A DNA stretch of 27,921 bases from Pleurotus ostreatus/Saccharomyces cerevisiae fusant (GCA_024196135.1 JAMQCK010000335.1:1-27921), one strand, 5' to 3'; numbered from the stretch's first letter, positions 1-10,498 are shown. Notes: generated by a model from the sequence alone, not told the origin. Numbers and translations are program-made.

Positions 1-35
1 TATCGTGCTCGTTGTCGCCGGCGACGTCGTTGAGA

Positions 36-3000
36 ATGGCCGACGATTTCTTCAAGCTCGTGTCGACCGCGAACCCGGCCGCGAGCCAGTACCAGCAAGC
101 AGTGAACCCATCGTACCCACCGCGCGGCAACAGCTCTCGTTCACAGGATCTCATGGACCCGTTCTTCGACGACGACGACGATGACACCCCCATGCCTGAC
201 TCGGCATTTGGACGGCCAGCGCCCATGCAGTCGCAGGAGAGCGGCTTACCGCTGGCCAGGTCAGCCGCTCCCCCAGCAGGCACCGGTCCGTCACAAACTT
301 CGTTGGCGGGGACTGGTACCCCGCAAGGCTGGGCATTCGACGACGACGACGAGTTCAACCAAGCGAGCAGGGGACAGGCACCATTCGAGGGATCAGGGAC
401 CTTCAATGGCACCTCACGTGGAGGTTCGCAGCCGAGCAAGAAATCACCACGGAAGAAGTGGAAATGGCCTTGGGAGAAGGAAGTACAACTTACTGGCGAG
501 CGCGTTATTGCACTCAACAACCCGGACGCGAACAACGAGTACTCAAGCAACTACGTCTCTACCAGCAAATACAATCTCGTGTCGTTCCTTCCCAAATTCC
601 TGCTTGGTGCGTGATCTGCACAAACACGACGAACCTCGTACTGATCCTCCCCTCAGAGCAATTCTCCAAATATGCCAACTTGTTCTTCCTCTTCACCGCA
701 TGTATACAACAAATCCCCGGCGTATCCCCCACGAACAAATATACCACCATTGCACCCCTCTCCGTCGTCTTGCTCGCCTCCGCCTTCAAGGAAGTCCAGG
801 AAGATCTCGTGCGTGTCTCACTGCCGTTCACCGCGCTTTTCCCAACTATGCCCTCCAGAAACGTCACCAATCCGACTCCGAGCTCAATGCACGCAAAGCG
901 AAAGTTCTGTCATCTCAGGATACCTTCGTTGAGAAGAAATGGAAGAATATACGCGTCGGCGATGTCGTGCGACTGGAGAGCGACGACTTCATACCGGCAG
1001 ACATGCTTCTCATTAGCTCTAGCGAACCGGAAGGCTTGTGCTACATCGAGACCTCCAATCTGGACGGGTGCGTGTGCTGTACATAGAATGCGAACCTCGC
1101 TGACATACTTGCCAGCGAGACCAATCTCAAGATCAAGCAATCCTCCCCACAGACCTCGCCCTGGACTTCACCTCAACATGTCACCGCACTGCGTGGCTCT
1201 ATCCGTTCTGAGCACCCGAACAATTCGCTCTACACCTATGAAGGTACCATCGACCTCATGACGGCCGCGGGCACGCCCAAGCAAATCCCTCTCGGACCCG
1301 ACCAGCTCCTGCTGCGAGGCGCGCAAATTCGGAACACACCCTGGCTCTACGGCATCGTCGTCTTCACCGGCCACGAAACGAAGCTCATGCGGAACGCTAC
1401 GTGAGTAGATGACTATCGCTCGCAACGGCCTCGCTCACCCGCAATTGCAGTGCTGCTCCGATAAAGCGCACCGCCGTCGAGCGCCAAGTGAACGTCCAGA
1501 TCGTCTTTCTTTTCATTTTGCTTCTGGCCCTTTCCGTTGGTTCGACAATCGGCAGCAGCATCCGGTCATGGTTCTTCTCAAATCAGCAATGGTACCTCTT
1601 CGAGACAGCCAGTGCCGGTGGTCGGGTGAAAGGCTTCATCGAAGGCGAGTACACTGTATTCTGTATCGTAACACCCTGCTCATGTCCGTTGCAGACATCC
1701 TCACCTTCATCATCCTGTACAACAATCTCATCCCAATCTCGCTCATCGTCACTATGGAAGTCGTCAAGTTCCAGCAAGCGCAACTCATCAACTCCGACCT
1801 CGACATGTACTACGCCAAGACGGACACGCCCGCGATCTGCCGCACCTCCTCCCTCGTCGAGGAGCTCGGGCAGATTGAATATGTGTTCAGCGACAAGACC
1901 GGTACGCTCACGCGGAACGAGATGGAGTTCCGCATGTGCAGCATCGCGGGGACTGCGTACGCAGACGTGGTCGACGATACCAAGCGCGGAGATGACGGGA
2001 AGACCGATGGCTGGCGAACGTTCGCGGAGATGAAGGCGCTGCTGGAGACGAGCTCGAACAACCCTTTCGCGGACCCTGGCACTAGCGGTGGTGCAGGCGG
2101 CGAGAGGGAGAAGGAGGTCGTCCGGGAGTTCTTGCTGCTACTTTCCGTGTGCCACACTGTCATTCCGGAAATGAAGGACGGTAAGATGGTCTATCAGGCC
2201 AGTAGCCCCGATGAGGCTGCCCTGGTCGCCGGCGCAGAGATCCTGGGGTACCAGTTCCATGTACGTGACTCTTCTGAGAGCAATTAAATCTAAGCTAATG
2301 GCCGTCACAGACTCGCAAGCCCAAATCCGTCTTCGTCAACGTCATGGGCCAAGACCAGGAAGTCGAAATCCTGAATGTCTGCGAGTTCAACTCGACCCGC
2401 AAACGCATGTCCACCGTCGTCCGCCTCCCCAACGGCAAGATCAAGATTTACACGAAGGGCGCGGACACCGTCATCCTCGAACGCCTCAGCAAGAACCAGC
2501 CGTACACCGAAAAGACGCTCGCGCACCTGGAGGACTACGCGACGGAGGGTTTGCGGACGCTGTGTCTGGCGTATCGCGACGTCTCGGAGGAGGAGTACCG
2601 GCAGTGGTCGGCGATCTATGACCAGGCAGCGGCGACAATCAATGGACGCGGGGATGCGCTGGACCAGGCTGCGGAGCTGATTGAGAAGGATATGTTCCTG
2701 CTTGGGGCAACTGCCATCGAGGACAAGCTCCAGGAAGGTGTACCGGATACGATTCATACGTTGCAGATGGCTGGCATCAAGGTGTGGCTGACATGTTCGC
2801 GCTCATATATGAACGCTGACGGGATCGCACTTACAGGTTTGGGTCCTGACGGGCGACAGGCAAGAGACCGCGATCAACATTGGCATGTCTTGCCGCCTTA
2901 TCTCGGAATCCATGAACCTGGTCATCATCAACGAGGAAACGGCCGAAGCGACCAACGACTTCATCACCAGACGATTAACGGCGATCAAGAACCAGCGTAA

Positions 3001-4743
3001 TGCCGGCGAGTTGGAAGATCTGGCGCTTGTCATCGGTGGGTCTCCATCCTCATCAAATGCCTCTGCATGGCTGACAAAATGCGCAGACGGCAAGAGCCTG
3101 ACCTTCGCCCTTGAGAAGGAGATCTCGAAGCAGTTCCTCGAGCTCGCGATTATGTGCAAGGCTGTCGTTTGCTGTGAGTGTGCATGTTCTACGCTCAATT
3201 CCAAATATTGAGCCATACGTCCAGGTCGTGTATCACCCTTGCAAAAAGCGCTTGTTGTAAAGCTAGTGAAGAAGAACCAAAAAGCGATTTTGCTTGCCAT
3301 CGGTGACGGCGCCAACGATGTCAGCATGATCCAGGCCGCGCACGTTGGTGTGGGCATCTCGGGTGTCGAAGTAAGATATTCTCCGACGGGTGTATGTTAT
3401 GTTCGCTCATACAATCTCGTAGGGTCTGCAAGCTGCACGGTCTGCGGATGTGGCCATCTCGCAATTCCGATACCTCAAGAAGTTGCTGCTCGTCCATGGC
3501 GCTTGGAGCTACCGGCGACTATCCAAGCTTATCCTTTGTGAGCTAAGCAGCTACAGCATCTGATCACATACTCACGTCCTTCTGCAGACTCTTTCTACAA
3601 GAACATCGTCCTGTACATGACGCAGTTCTGGGTACGGTCTCTTTCTCAAGATACGCCGACATTGTGCTGACACGAGCTGCAGTACTCCTTCTTCAACAAC
3701 TTTTCCGGTCAAATTGCCTACGAGTCCTGGACGCTCTCGCTGTACAACGTCGTCTTCACTGTCCTTCCACCGCTCGTCATCGGTATCTTCGATCAGTTCG
3801 TCTCTGCGCGATTCTTGGATCGCTACCCACAACTGTATCAGCTCGGGCAAAGGAACGAGTTCTTCACGAAGACGGCCTTCTGGCTGTGGGTCGGCAATGC
3901 GCTCTACCACAGTATCGTGAGTGGTGATCAAGACGGCACTAAGAAATTTGTACTGACCGACACCGTCGTAGCTTACATACGGCTTCTCGGTTATCCTGTT
4001 CTGGGGCGATCTGAAGCAGTCGGACGGCCTTGACTCGGGTCATTGGTTCTGGGGAACGACGCTCTACCTCGCCGTCCTGCTGACCGTGCTCGGCAAAGCC
4101 GCGCTCATATCCGAGTAAGTTTCCACTTGCTGTCCTTTGCTTTCGCGCCCGGTCATACTTACCCTCACCCCCAGCATCTGGACAAAGTACACCGTCGCTG
4201 CCATCCCCGGCTCCTTCCTCTTCACCATGGCGTTCTTGCCGATATACGCCGTCGTCGCGCCCGCGATCGGCTTCTCGACCGAGTACCTCAATATCGTGCC
4301 GCGGCTGTGGTCGAATGCGGTGTTCTACTTTGTGCTGCTGCACATTCCGATCTTTTGTCTCGTGCGCGATTTTGCGTGGAAATAGTGGGTTCTTATGCTT
4401 GCCTATTTTCAGACTTCTCGCTGACGATAAACGCTCCGTCTAGCTACCGGAGAACATACCTTCCATCGTCGTACCACATCGTACAGGAGCTCCAGAAGTA
4501 CAACATCCCCGATTACCGGCCACGGCAGGAGCAGTGCGTTACATTTTTCGTGATGTCGAGCGAGGGGGAGCTGACGCTGGCTCCAGATTCCAGAAAGCGA
4601 TCAAGAAGGTGCGCGCGACGCAGCGCATGCGGCGCAATCGCGGCTTCGCGTTCAGCCAGACGGAGAACGGGCGGCAGGACCAGATGCGTCTCATCCGCGC
4701 GTACGATACATCGAAGTCGCACACGCGGCCATCGGGTTACTAG
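36..4743 (+). CDS. DRS2: P4-type ATPase, DRS2-like aminophospholipid flippase
   Basis: Flips aminophospholipids from the lumenal to the cytosolic leaflet, in trans-Golgi/endosomal membranes in known homologs. Seventeen exons join in frame to 1290 aa: 36-606, 657-808, 859-1067, 1116-1400, 1451-1644, 1695-2260, 2311-2781, 2837-3035, 3087-3173, 3225-3370, 3423-3537, 3588-3631, 3683-3916, 3972-4114, 4175-4384, 4444-4533, 4587-4743. Visible motifs: QQIPGVSPT after TM1, DGET (310-313, the P4 form of the actuator loop), PISL in TM4 (484-487), phosphorylated D537 in DKTGT, TGDRQET (821 onward) and GDGAND (938-943). The tail carries GFAFSQ, a conserved motif in the autoinhibitory C-terminus of DRS2/ATP8A flippases. 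The cytosolic N-terminus has two aspartate runs (45-50, 102-105) and a Lys/Trp patch (135-148). Intron 5 (1645-1694) is GC-AG. The start is the first in-frame ATG, but the frame is open to the window edge, so an upstream exon is possible. Confidence 0.95.
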
Positions 4744-5011
4744 GCTGCAGGGGGCTGTTGTCAGTATGCATTGGTGGTGGATGTGCATACATTGGGGACG
4801 TGGTGTGCATGAGCCGGCATTTGGACTGGCTACGAGTGATGGGACACTGTATTACTTATCAGCTTGCGCAGATTTACTGTAAATTCGGACGGGGTCCATG
4901 GATCTACGTAATTCAGACGAATATACCAGAAGATAGATCGTATTAGGGCGTGAATGTGAACGCGAGCGTATGGTAGAACTGAGAACTGGTAGGTAAGACC
5001 GATTCTCTATG

Positions 5012-5971
5012 CTATGGTAGTTCGTCCTTGACCGTAGCTTCGTCCGCGATGGTGGCCTCATTGACACCCTTGACAGTGGCAGCCTCCTCTACTGCCTCGT
5101 CAACATCCCTTCCCCTCTCCTTTAGGTAGGTCTTTAGTATGCAGGTGCCCTTCCCCTTTGTCTTGCATCCTGTGCATCTCCGGCCGTGCTCTATCATGAG
5201 AACGTGCAAGCCGTACTTGAGGTCGCCTGGTATGCGCAGGTCCAGATGTGCCTGCGTCTGTACGCGATCCGCCTTTGGTGGCACCCATCCAAGTAGCTTG
5301 CTAAGACGGAAAACATGCGTGTCCACCGCGAACGACTCGCGCCCCAAGCAAAACAACAGGACGCAGGACGCCGTCTTCGGCCCCACGCCGTCGTACGCCA
5401 TAAGCTCGCGCATGACCTCCGCGTCCGCGGGTACATCCGCGAGGTGCTGCAATGAGTAGCTCCCGTGCTTCGCCTTTATGTCGCGCAGCACGCGCTGGAT
5501 CGTCGCGGCCTTCTTGTTCGCGAGCCCGCCCGAGCGAATTGCGTCGGCGACCGCGCTGGTGGGCGCGTCCGCGATCGCGGCGAAGTTGTTGCGCCCGAAG
5601 GCGGCGTCCAGCGAGCGCTTTGCGCCCGACGAGTTCTTGCCGGAGGTGTTCTGGGAGAGGATAGTGCCGATGAGGGACTCGATGACATTGGGGACGCTCC
5701 CGCAGGTCTTTGCTGCGTTGGCGTTCGAGGAGGCGTCTGGCGTGCGGCGGACTCGAGGACCATGGGCCTCAGTGAGTAAGTCGTGTACTCGTCTCGCGTC
5801 CGCTGGTGTAGGATGTAGAAAATCAGGAAAAGGGGATGTAGTCGCGTAGTCGTCCTGCAACTTAAGTTTCTTCGCCTTGTGAGGGGAAGAAGGGGGTATG
5901 AGCGTGCTGTAGGTTCCAGGCTCTGTCTTGAAAGAAGGAGGTGGGGTCGATGAAAGCTTTCTTTTGACCAT
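5012..5971 (-). CDS. HhH-GPD (endonuclease III-like) DNA glycosylase
   Basis: Base-excision-repair glycosylase of the endonuclease III superfamily, which removes damaged bases from DNA. Single exon, 319 aa from the ATG that opens a basic, NLS-like N-terminus (MVKRK). The core shows the ILSQNTS helix (104-110), the helix-hairpin-helix with DGVGPKTA (194-201; Lys199 in the catalytic lysine position) and the Gly/Pro-Asp motif as VDTHV (Asp217). Near the C-terminus only three cysteines (266, 269, 277) lie where endonuclease III has four that bind a 4Fe-4S cluster (C-x6-C-x2-C-x5-C). The first position is not Cys and the last spacing is x7 rather than x5. The lysine suggests a bifunctional glycosylase/lyase by family rule; the substrate is unknown. 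An in-frame extension reaches 6046 but holds no better start. Convergent with the flippase gene, 268 bp apart. Confidence 0.85.
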   Translation of the reverse strand: MVKRKLSSTPPPSFKTEPGTYSTLIPPSSPHKAKKLKLQDDYATTSPFPDFLHPTPADARRVHDLLTEAHGPRVRRTPDASSNANAAKTCGSVPNVIESLIGTILSQNTSGKNSSGAKRSLDAAFGRNNFAAIADAPTSAVADAIRSGGLANKKAATIQRVLRDIKAKHGSYSLQHLADVPADAEVMRELMAYDGVGPKTASCVLLFCLGRESFAVDTHVFRLSKLLGWVPPKADRVQTQAHLDLRIPGDLKYGLHVLMIEHGRRCTGCKTKGKGTCILKTYLKERGRDVDEAVEEAATVKGVNEATIADEATVKDELP

Positions 5972-6181
5972 CCTAAACGCAACTACGGTGCGAACGCGAA
6001 GGGGATTCACGACTGAAAATTGGCTGGAAATGGCAGTCGGGAGCAAGTTGTGTGCGCGCCACTGATGCCATCACGTAAGATGCCGTGAACTTCTGTGGCG
6101 TGGGAAAGACATGGGCCCCCAAAGAATTCGAAAATTACTTGTCTCATTTTCTCGTCGCGCCTTGGACGCGTGGACGTAGCG
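5972..6181. promoter_or_regulatory. Shared divergent promoter region
   Basis: The 210 bp between the start codons of the glycosylase (-) and the promethin-like gene (+) must hold both promoters and both 5' leaders. No TATA box is evident. This is an inference from gene layout; no transcription start sites can be seen. Confidence 0.5.
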
Positions 6182-6978
6182 ATGGAGGGGTTATCATACG
6201 ACAGGGATGGCTCTCTGACTCCAGAGGAGCAGATGGAGTCCTACTTCGACTCAAGCGCCTCACAAGTGAGGTCCTATACGTTTCGGTCAGTCAACTAGCT
6301 GAATTGCATTTCTTTTACTGACCCTCGCCTCCAGATTCGAAAGGTCGTATGCACGACCTGCCCTCGAGCGTGGAGTGAAACTATATAACTGTCACCCAAT
6401 TCTTACGGTGCGCATATCTAGGCATCTACATAGAATATGCGCTGAACGTCTTCAGACTCTGATTTCTCTGCTTTTGCTACTGAATTTCTTTCCTATAGCT
6501 ATATTCCTGTGGGTATAACCCTACACCGTATGACTAACTACTGAAGTACTCATGAACAGCGGGACATCAATCTTCGCTGTCGTCCTTTCTATCCTCCTGG
6601 CTGTAGCTAGCACCTCTGCCGCCGTCATATTGGCGGAATCCATCCTATGCAAGTCTGCTTCTTCTCTATGTTTGACTACACCAATTCAACTCCTTCGCAG
6701 TATCCGCCCTGATCTGCGTCCTCGTCGCTGTAACCGGCTGCGCATCTACAGCGACCGCCCTCGCCACCTTCGCCTACCTATTCTTCCGCTTCTTCTCCCT
6801 TCTATGGACCGACGGCCGAGCTGGATTAGCAAAGTGGGCCTCGGAAACACGACAGCATGCTTCGCGCGTCTTGTACGCAGCACCCATTGACCCGCACGAT
6901 GCACCTATTGACGAGACCTCGAACGACTCGGACCCCGCGCACGACCGAGAAATGCCCGCGACGACGCCCTGCTCATGA
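6182..6978 (+). CDS. Small membrane protein, promethin/LDAF1-like
   Basis: Five exons (6182-6285, 6335-6407, 6456-6508, 6560-6648, 6701-6978) encode 198 aa. A short acidic N-terminus leads to a near-continuous hydrophobic block from about residue 60 to 145, followed by a hydrophilic tail rich in Asp, Pro and Thr. The block begins with a His-Pro turn (CHPILT), then a helix ending FFPIAIFL, a second segment with AAVILAES, and a third with ATALATFAYLFFRFF. The order and turns match my memory of human LDAF1/promethin, a seipin partner on ER membranes that helps form lipid droplets; fungal LDO proteins are distant relatives. There is no signal peptide. The intron at 6649-6700 must be GC-AG to keep frame. 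The similarity is read by eye, so the family call is moderate, but the gene itself is well supported by its splice phases. It could instead be an unrelated small hairpin protein. Confidence 0.72.
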
Positions 6979-7045
6979 CCATCCGCCTCCGACATATAGG
7001 CGGTAGCTCGGGTTACCTAGCGTTAGCTACCTACCTGAGACCTCG

Positions 7046-7053
7046 TATAAAAA
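7046..7053 (+). promoter_or_regulatory. TATA box of the small secreted protein gene
   Basis: TATAAAAA lies 56 bp before the ATG at 7109, a typical spacing for a highly expressed fungal gene with a short leader. No other TATA box is near. Confidence 0.6.
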
Positions 7054-7108
7054 CCCTGTGGGGCATTGGATCCTCACCTGCTTGATCGTCCGCGCCCAAC
7101 TCACCGAC

Positions 7109-7774
7109 ATGTTTTCTGCGTCCCTCTCTTCCATGTCTCTTCTTACCCTCGCCACCTTCGCGACCGCCCAAACCCCCACATCCACCGCCGCCGGCAGCAG
7201 CGCCACCCTCGAGCCCGGCTACTCCTTCATCCGCGCCGTCGAGGACCCCAACTTCCACAAATACCTCCAGTCCGAGGTCCTCGACACCGCCTCCGACGCC
7301 GTCCTCGGCGAGCCCGAGAGCGCGGCCCAGTTCCAGATCACCGACGGCCAGCTGGTGCAGAACGCCGCGGGCGGCCCGCTGTATGCGGTCGTGGAGCCGC
7401 CGGCGGACGAGAGCGCGAAGAAGCTGAAGGTGACGTGGGGGGAGGCGCCGGATACGTTGGGGAGCTTTGTGTTCACGGGGGATACGGTGGAGTGGAGCAG
7501 CCCGGATGTGACGAGGCCGCAGAATAATGTGAGTGGCGATTTTGAGAGTGAGTGGGGGAAGGAAGCGACGCTGAATTTGCAGGCGTGGCTGGTCTGCGAA
7601 GATGAGGATGGGAACAAGGATGTGTACATCAACCTCGGACCGTACTCGTGAGTGATCCTCAATCTTGACGGCTTGCGAACGCCTCTAACTACCTTTCCGA
7701 ACAGATACGAGACGCCGGAGGGCTGCGCAGATGAGACTATTCACGCATACACCGGGTCCACGGCGACGCCATGA
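7109..7774 (+). CDS. Small secreted protein of unknown function
   Basis: Preferred model: three exons (7109-7528, 7583-7647, 7705-7774) giving 184 aa. A signal peptide is clear: hydrophobic residues 1-19, then AQ at 20-21 as probable cleavage site, followed by a Thr/Ser/Ala-rich linker. The mature part is acidic and low in cysteine. Two cysteines, one in AWLVCEDEDG and one in PEGCADETI, could form a single disulfide. The ending DETIHAYTGS matches a pattern I recall from many agaricomycete secreted proteins with no assigned function. Intron 7529-7582 is 54 nt, has no in-frame stop and has good splice signals (GTGAGT...TTGCAG). Removing it restores an RPQNN-AWLVC junction that fits the family, while retaining it would add 18 residues. 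TATA box upstream; ends 107 bp from the convergent aldo-keto reductase. Confidence 0.78.
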
Positions 7775-7881
7775 TTCCTCGACCTTGTAGTCTCAGCGGG
7801 CTTGCGCTGTCTATATTGACGTTGCTATACATTGCTGAGCGCCCTAGCGTGCCATTTGCTTCGCTTCCTACTGCGTCAAAC

Positions 7882-9385
7882 TCACGAAATAACGCCCCCG
7901 ACCTTCATCGGCCACCCAAGCTGCTCGTACGTCCACCCCATCACCTTCCCATCCTCCGAATGATACTTGAGGAGCGACTTGTGCATCCCAGGCACCTTGT
8001 GGATCGCGTCGATTACCTGCATGTCTTCGTCCGATAGTTTGACGAGCTACAGAAGAGACGCGAGTCAGTCGACGAGCATTCTTTTTATGAGGCCGGAAGA
8101 GGGAGAAAAACACGGCCGATGCAAAAGATAACTGACCTGCAAGTTCTTCGCCATCCGCTCCGCATTCTCGCTCTTCGGAATGACCGACGTGCCGCGCTGC
8201 ACGCCCCAGCTGAGCAGAACTTGTGCCGGGGTCGCCTTGAACTTTGCAGCGAGCGCGTTGATTGCGGGGTATTCCATCAGCGTCGTGTGGCGGCCTGGGG
8301 CGTATGGATAAGTATTCGACCTGTGCCGCCAACCCACCAGCCAGCCGTCACATTCGTCGAATGCGAAAAAATGCACCACTCACCCAGCGGCGAATACGCC
8401 GTCAACAAAATCCCCTTCTCATCGCAGAACGCCTTCAGCTCGTTCTGCGGCAAGCAGGGGTGCATTTCGACCTGATTAACGGCGGGGACGATGATGCAGT
8501 GCGGGAGGAGCACCGTGAGGTTCTTAACGGAGAAGTTGGAGACGCCGATGGTTTTCACTTTGCCTGAGGGATGCAATTCAGTCAGTAAATATTTCCTTTG
8601 GTTTCCAATAGACAGCTGCCCGACAGAGCTCACCCGTCGCAAGCAGCTTCTCCATCTCCTTCCACACCTCGACAAAGGTGGGCGACTCATCGGGCGCAAA
8701 GTAGCTCGTGCCGCCGAGGTTGCCAGTATTCCTCTGTTCGCTCGTCGGTCGCTCGCCTTGCGGCCAGTGGATGAGGTAGAGGTCGACGTAGTCGAGGTTG
8801 AGGGCTGCGAGGGACTCCTCGAAGGACTCCTTGACGCGGTGGTGGCCCGCATTACTTGGAGGATGAGAAGATGAGGTAAGCGCGCGAATTGCTTGAACGT
8901 TGGAGAATAGACTTACGGTAGCTTGGTAGTGACGAAGAATTCACTTCGTGGGACGCCGGACTCGCGAAGGGCGCGGCCGACCGCTTCCTCGTTGCCTTAA
9001 GATGCCACCATATTTAGTGGTGGTAGCAAAAACCATAGCCATTAGTACGAACCGTATCCAGACGCCTTTTGTTGACAGCATTGTTAGTCTCAGTAATAGA
9101 TCTGCAGAGAACCCTCACCGTGTCGAAGTGGCGATAACCACACTGAAGGTGCACTGGCAATCAGCGTCCCGGCCTCCACGCACGGTGAATCTAAGTGAAT
9201 ACCTTGACGGCCTTCACGCACATCTCGTATGCTCTATCGGCCTCGCCGAAACCTCCCATCCAGCACCTGAACATGATCATTCCACCTGAGTCCTGAGTCT
9301 AATTGGTTGAGGCTCACCCCATGCCGACTGCAGGCATCTCAGCCCCATTGTTCAGCTTGAACTTCGGAATGCTCGGGGATGACAT
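7882..9385 (-). CDS. Aldo-keto reductase (NADPH-dependent)
   Basis: Reduces aldehydes or ketones with NADPH in the cytosol; the exact substrate is not predictable. Nine exons read on the minus strand: 9385-9318, 9266-9203, 9142-9119, 9065-9053, 8995-8917, 8854-8634, 8563-8384, 8294-8137, 8046-7882, giving 323 aa, the usual size. The catalytic tetrad is complete: Asp51 (FDTA), Tyr56 (GYGNE), Lys81 (TTKLP) and His112 (LIHWP). [17 protein letters not shown] and AYSPLG are family signatures, and the IPKS motif near the end binds the cofactor phosphate. Exon 4 is a 13-nt microexon that carries the catalytic Tyr. The start ATG gives the standard opening [10 protein letters not shown] 30-residue insertion after IHWP (QGERPTSEQ...) is typical of fungal members related to glycerol/xylose-type reductases. 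Confidence 0.92.
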
Positions 9386-10096
9386 TTCTCCCTTTTCTCC
9401 CTGCTATCTTGACGATGTGCAATTCCTGCTATCGAGTGAACGAACGAGTCAAGGGCGTATCGATGACTTGAGCCCCTGTCATCGTCGTTCATTGTAGGTC
9501 CGCGGCCAGGCGGACCGGTGGCCCGGCTTCGCCGCTCGCCGGTCACGTTTTCGAAGGTTGAACTTTCGGAGTTTTCCGGTGCGCTGTTGCTTGAGACCGT
9601 TGCAGTTGTCTATCCGTCGTGCCAACACAGGAAGTTGGTCATTTCCTGCATGAACTTCACGCATAACTATCCGAGCTTCAACCTCGCTGAGTCCTGATTG
9701 CAGTCCTTGCAATCGATCCCCCTCGCGCCTCGGTCAATCCTCCGGCCAAGCGTACGTACGTCTCAAACTCACACTCTTCGGGAAACGGGCACTGTCCGCT
9801 GCCCATCACAATGGTAGTACGAATACCCATCAGGACCGTAGTGCAGATGTCCTCCAGCAGGCATACGCGCAGTCGCGCTGCCTCACATCGCCCCCGCTGC
9901 GTCCGCGCAGGCTGTGCAGCGTGCATCTGGCCCCGTCATCGCCGTTTAAGAAGCTCCACCGTGGCGGGCTTGGCTATAGCCCCCATCTCCCCTTTCTCCC
10001 CGATCACCCATCGTCGCCTTCCCCTCTTGAGCCCCTCCCATCAGTACCTCTCCTAACAGTAGGAGGATCTGCACACCGACACGCCCTCCACACACC
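9386..10096. other. Divergent intergenic region, no gene recognised
   Basis: Separates the start codons of the aldo-keto reductase (-) and the Cys-rich protein (+). Short open frames on both strands show no recognisable family and no initiator context. The last 100 bp are pyrimidine-rich and end in CTAACAG at about 10054-10060. This resembles a branch point plus 3' splice site, so the downstream gene may have an intron in its 5' leader. Confidence 0.5.
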
Positions 10097-10498
10097 ATGA
10101 AGAAGGAAGGACACCAGTACTTCGGGCAGGGCCATCCTGGCGGACCGGCGCCACCCGGGCAGGCGTACTACGCCCCGGGACACGGCATGAACAAGCACCA
10201 CGGCGGGCAGGGGCACTGTGCGTTGTCCTCCCCTCCCCTTTGTGCAGATCGACGTACTGATTAGTCGATCCCAGTCCATGGTGGCCCGCCACCACAGCAG
10301 TACCAGCCCCAGGGCCAGCCGCAGATGATCTACGTCCAGCAGCAACGACCCTACCAGCGCGATGATAGCAGCGCGTGTAGTACGTGTTGTGGATGGTACG
10401 TCGCTACGAAGCCTTGTGAGGAACTCCGTACTGACTGCTCCTTTAGCTGCGCCGGCTGCCTAGCAGGTTTCCTCTGCTGCCCATGCTTGTGTTGCTAG
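10097..10498 (+). CDS. Gln/Gly/Tyr-rich protein with Cys-rich CYSTM-like tail
   Basis: Three exons (10097-10217, 10275-10395, 10447-10498) give 97 aa. The N-terminal two thirds are low-complexity, rich in Gly, Pro, His, Gln and Tyr, including PPPQQYQPQGQPQ. The last 24 residues start at ACSTCCG and are dominated by Cys with a few Gly, Ala, Leu and Phe (CLAGFLCCPCLCC). This layout, disordered PQY-rich head plus one short Cys-rich amphipathic or membrane helix at the extreme C-terminus, is that of CYSTM proteins. Those are tail-anchored, often palmitoylated, and linked to stress tolerance in fungi and plants. Splice phases are exact (1, then 2). Function here is inferred only from composition. 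Convergent with the lipase gene, 219 bp apart. Confidence 0.75.

Noticed and set aside
7066..7527. Arg/His-rich 153-codon plus-strand ORF
   Set aside because: It is an out-of-frame reading of the secreted protein gene, whose signal peptide and splice phases are clear in another frame.
9678..9926. Minus-strand ORF with CPFPEECEFETYVRLAGG
   Set aside because: Slightly protein-like, but no recognised family, no consistent neighbouring exon, and it sits in a divergent promoter region.
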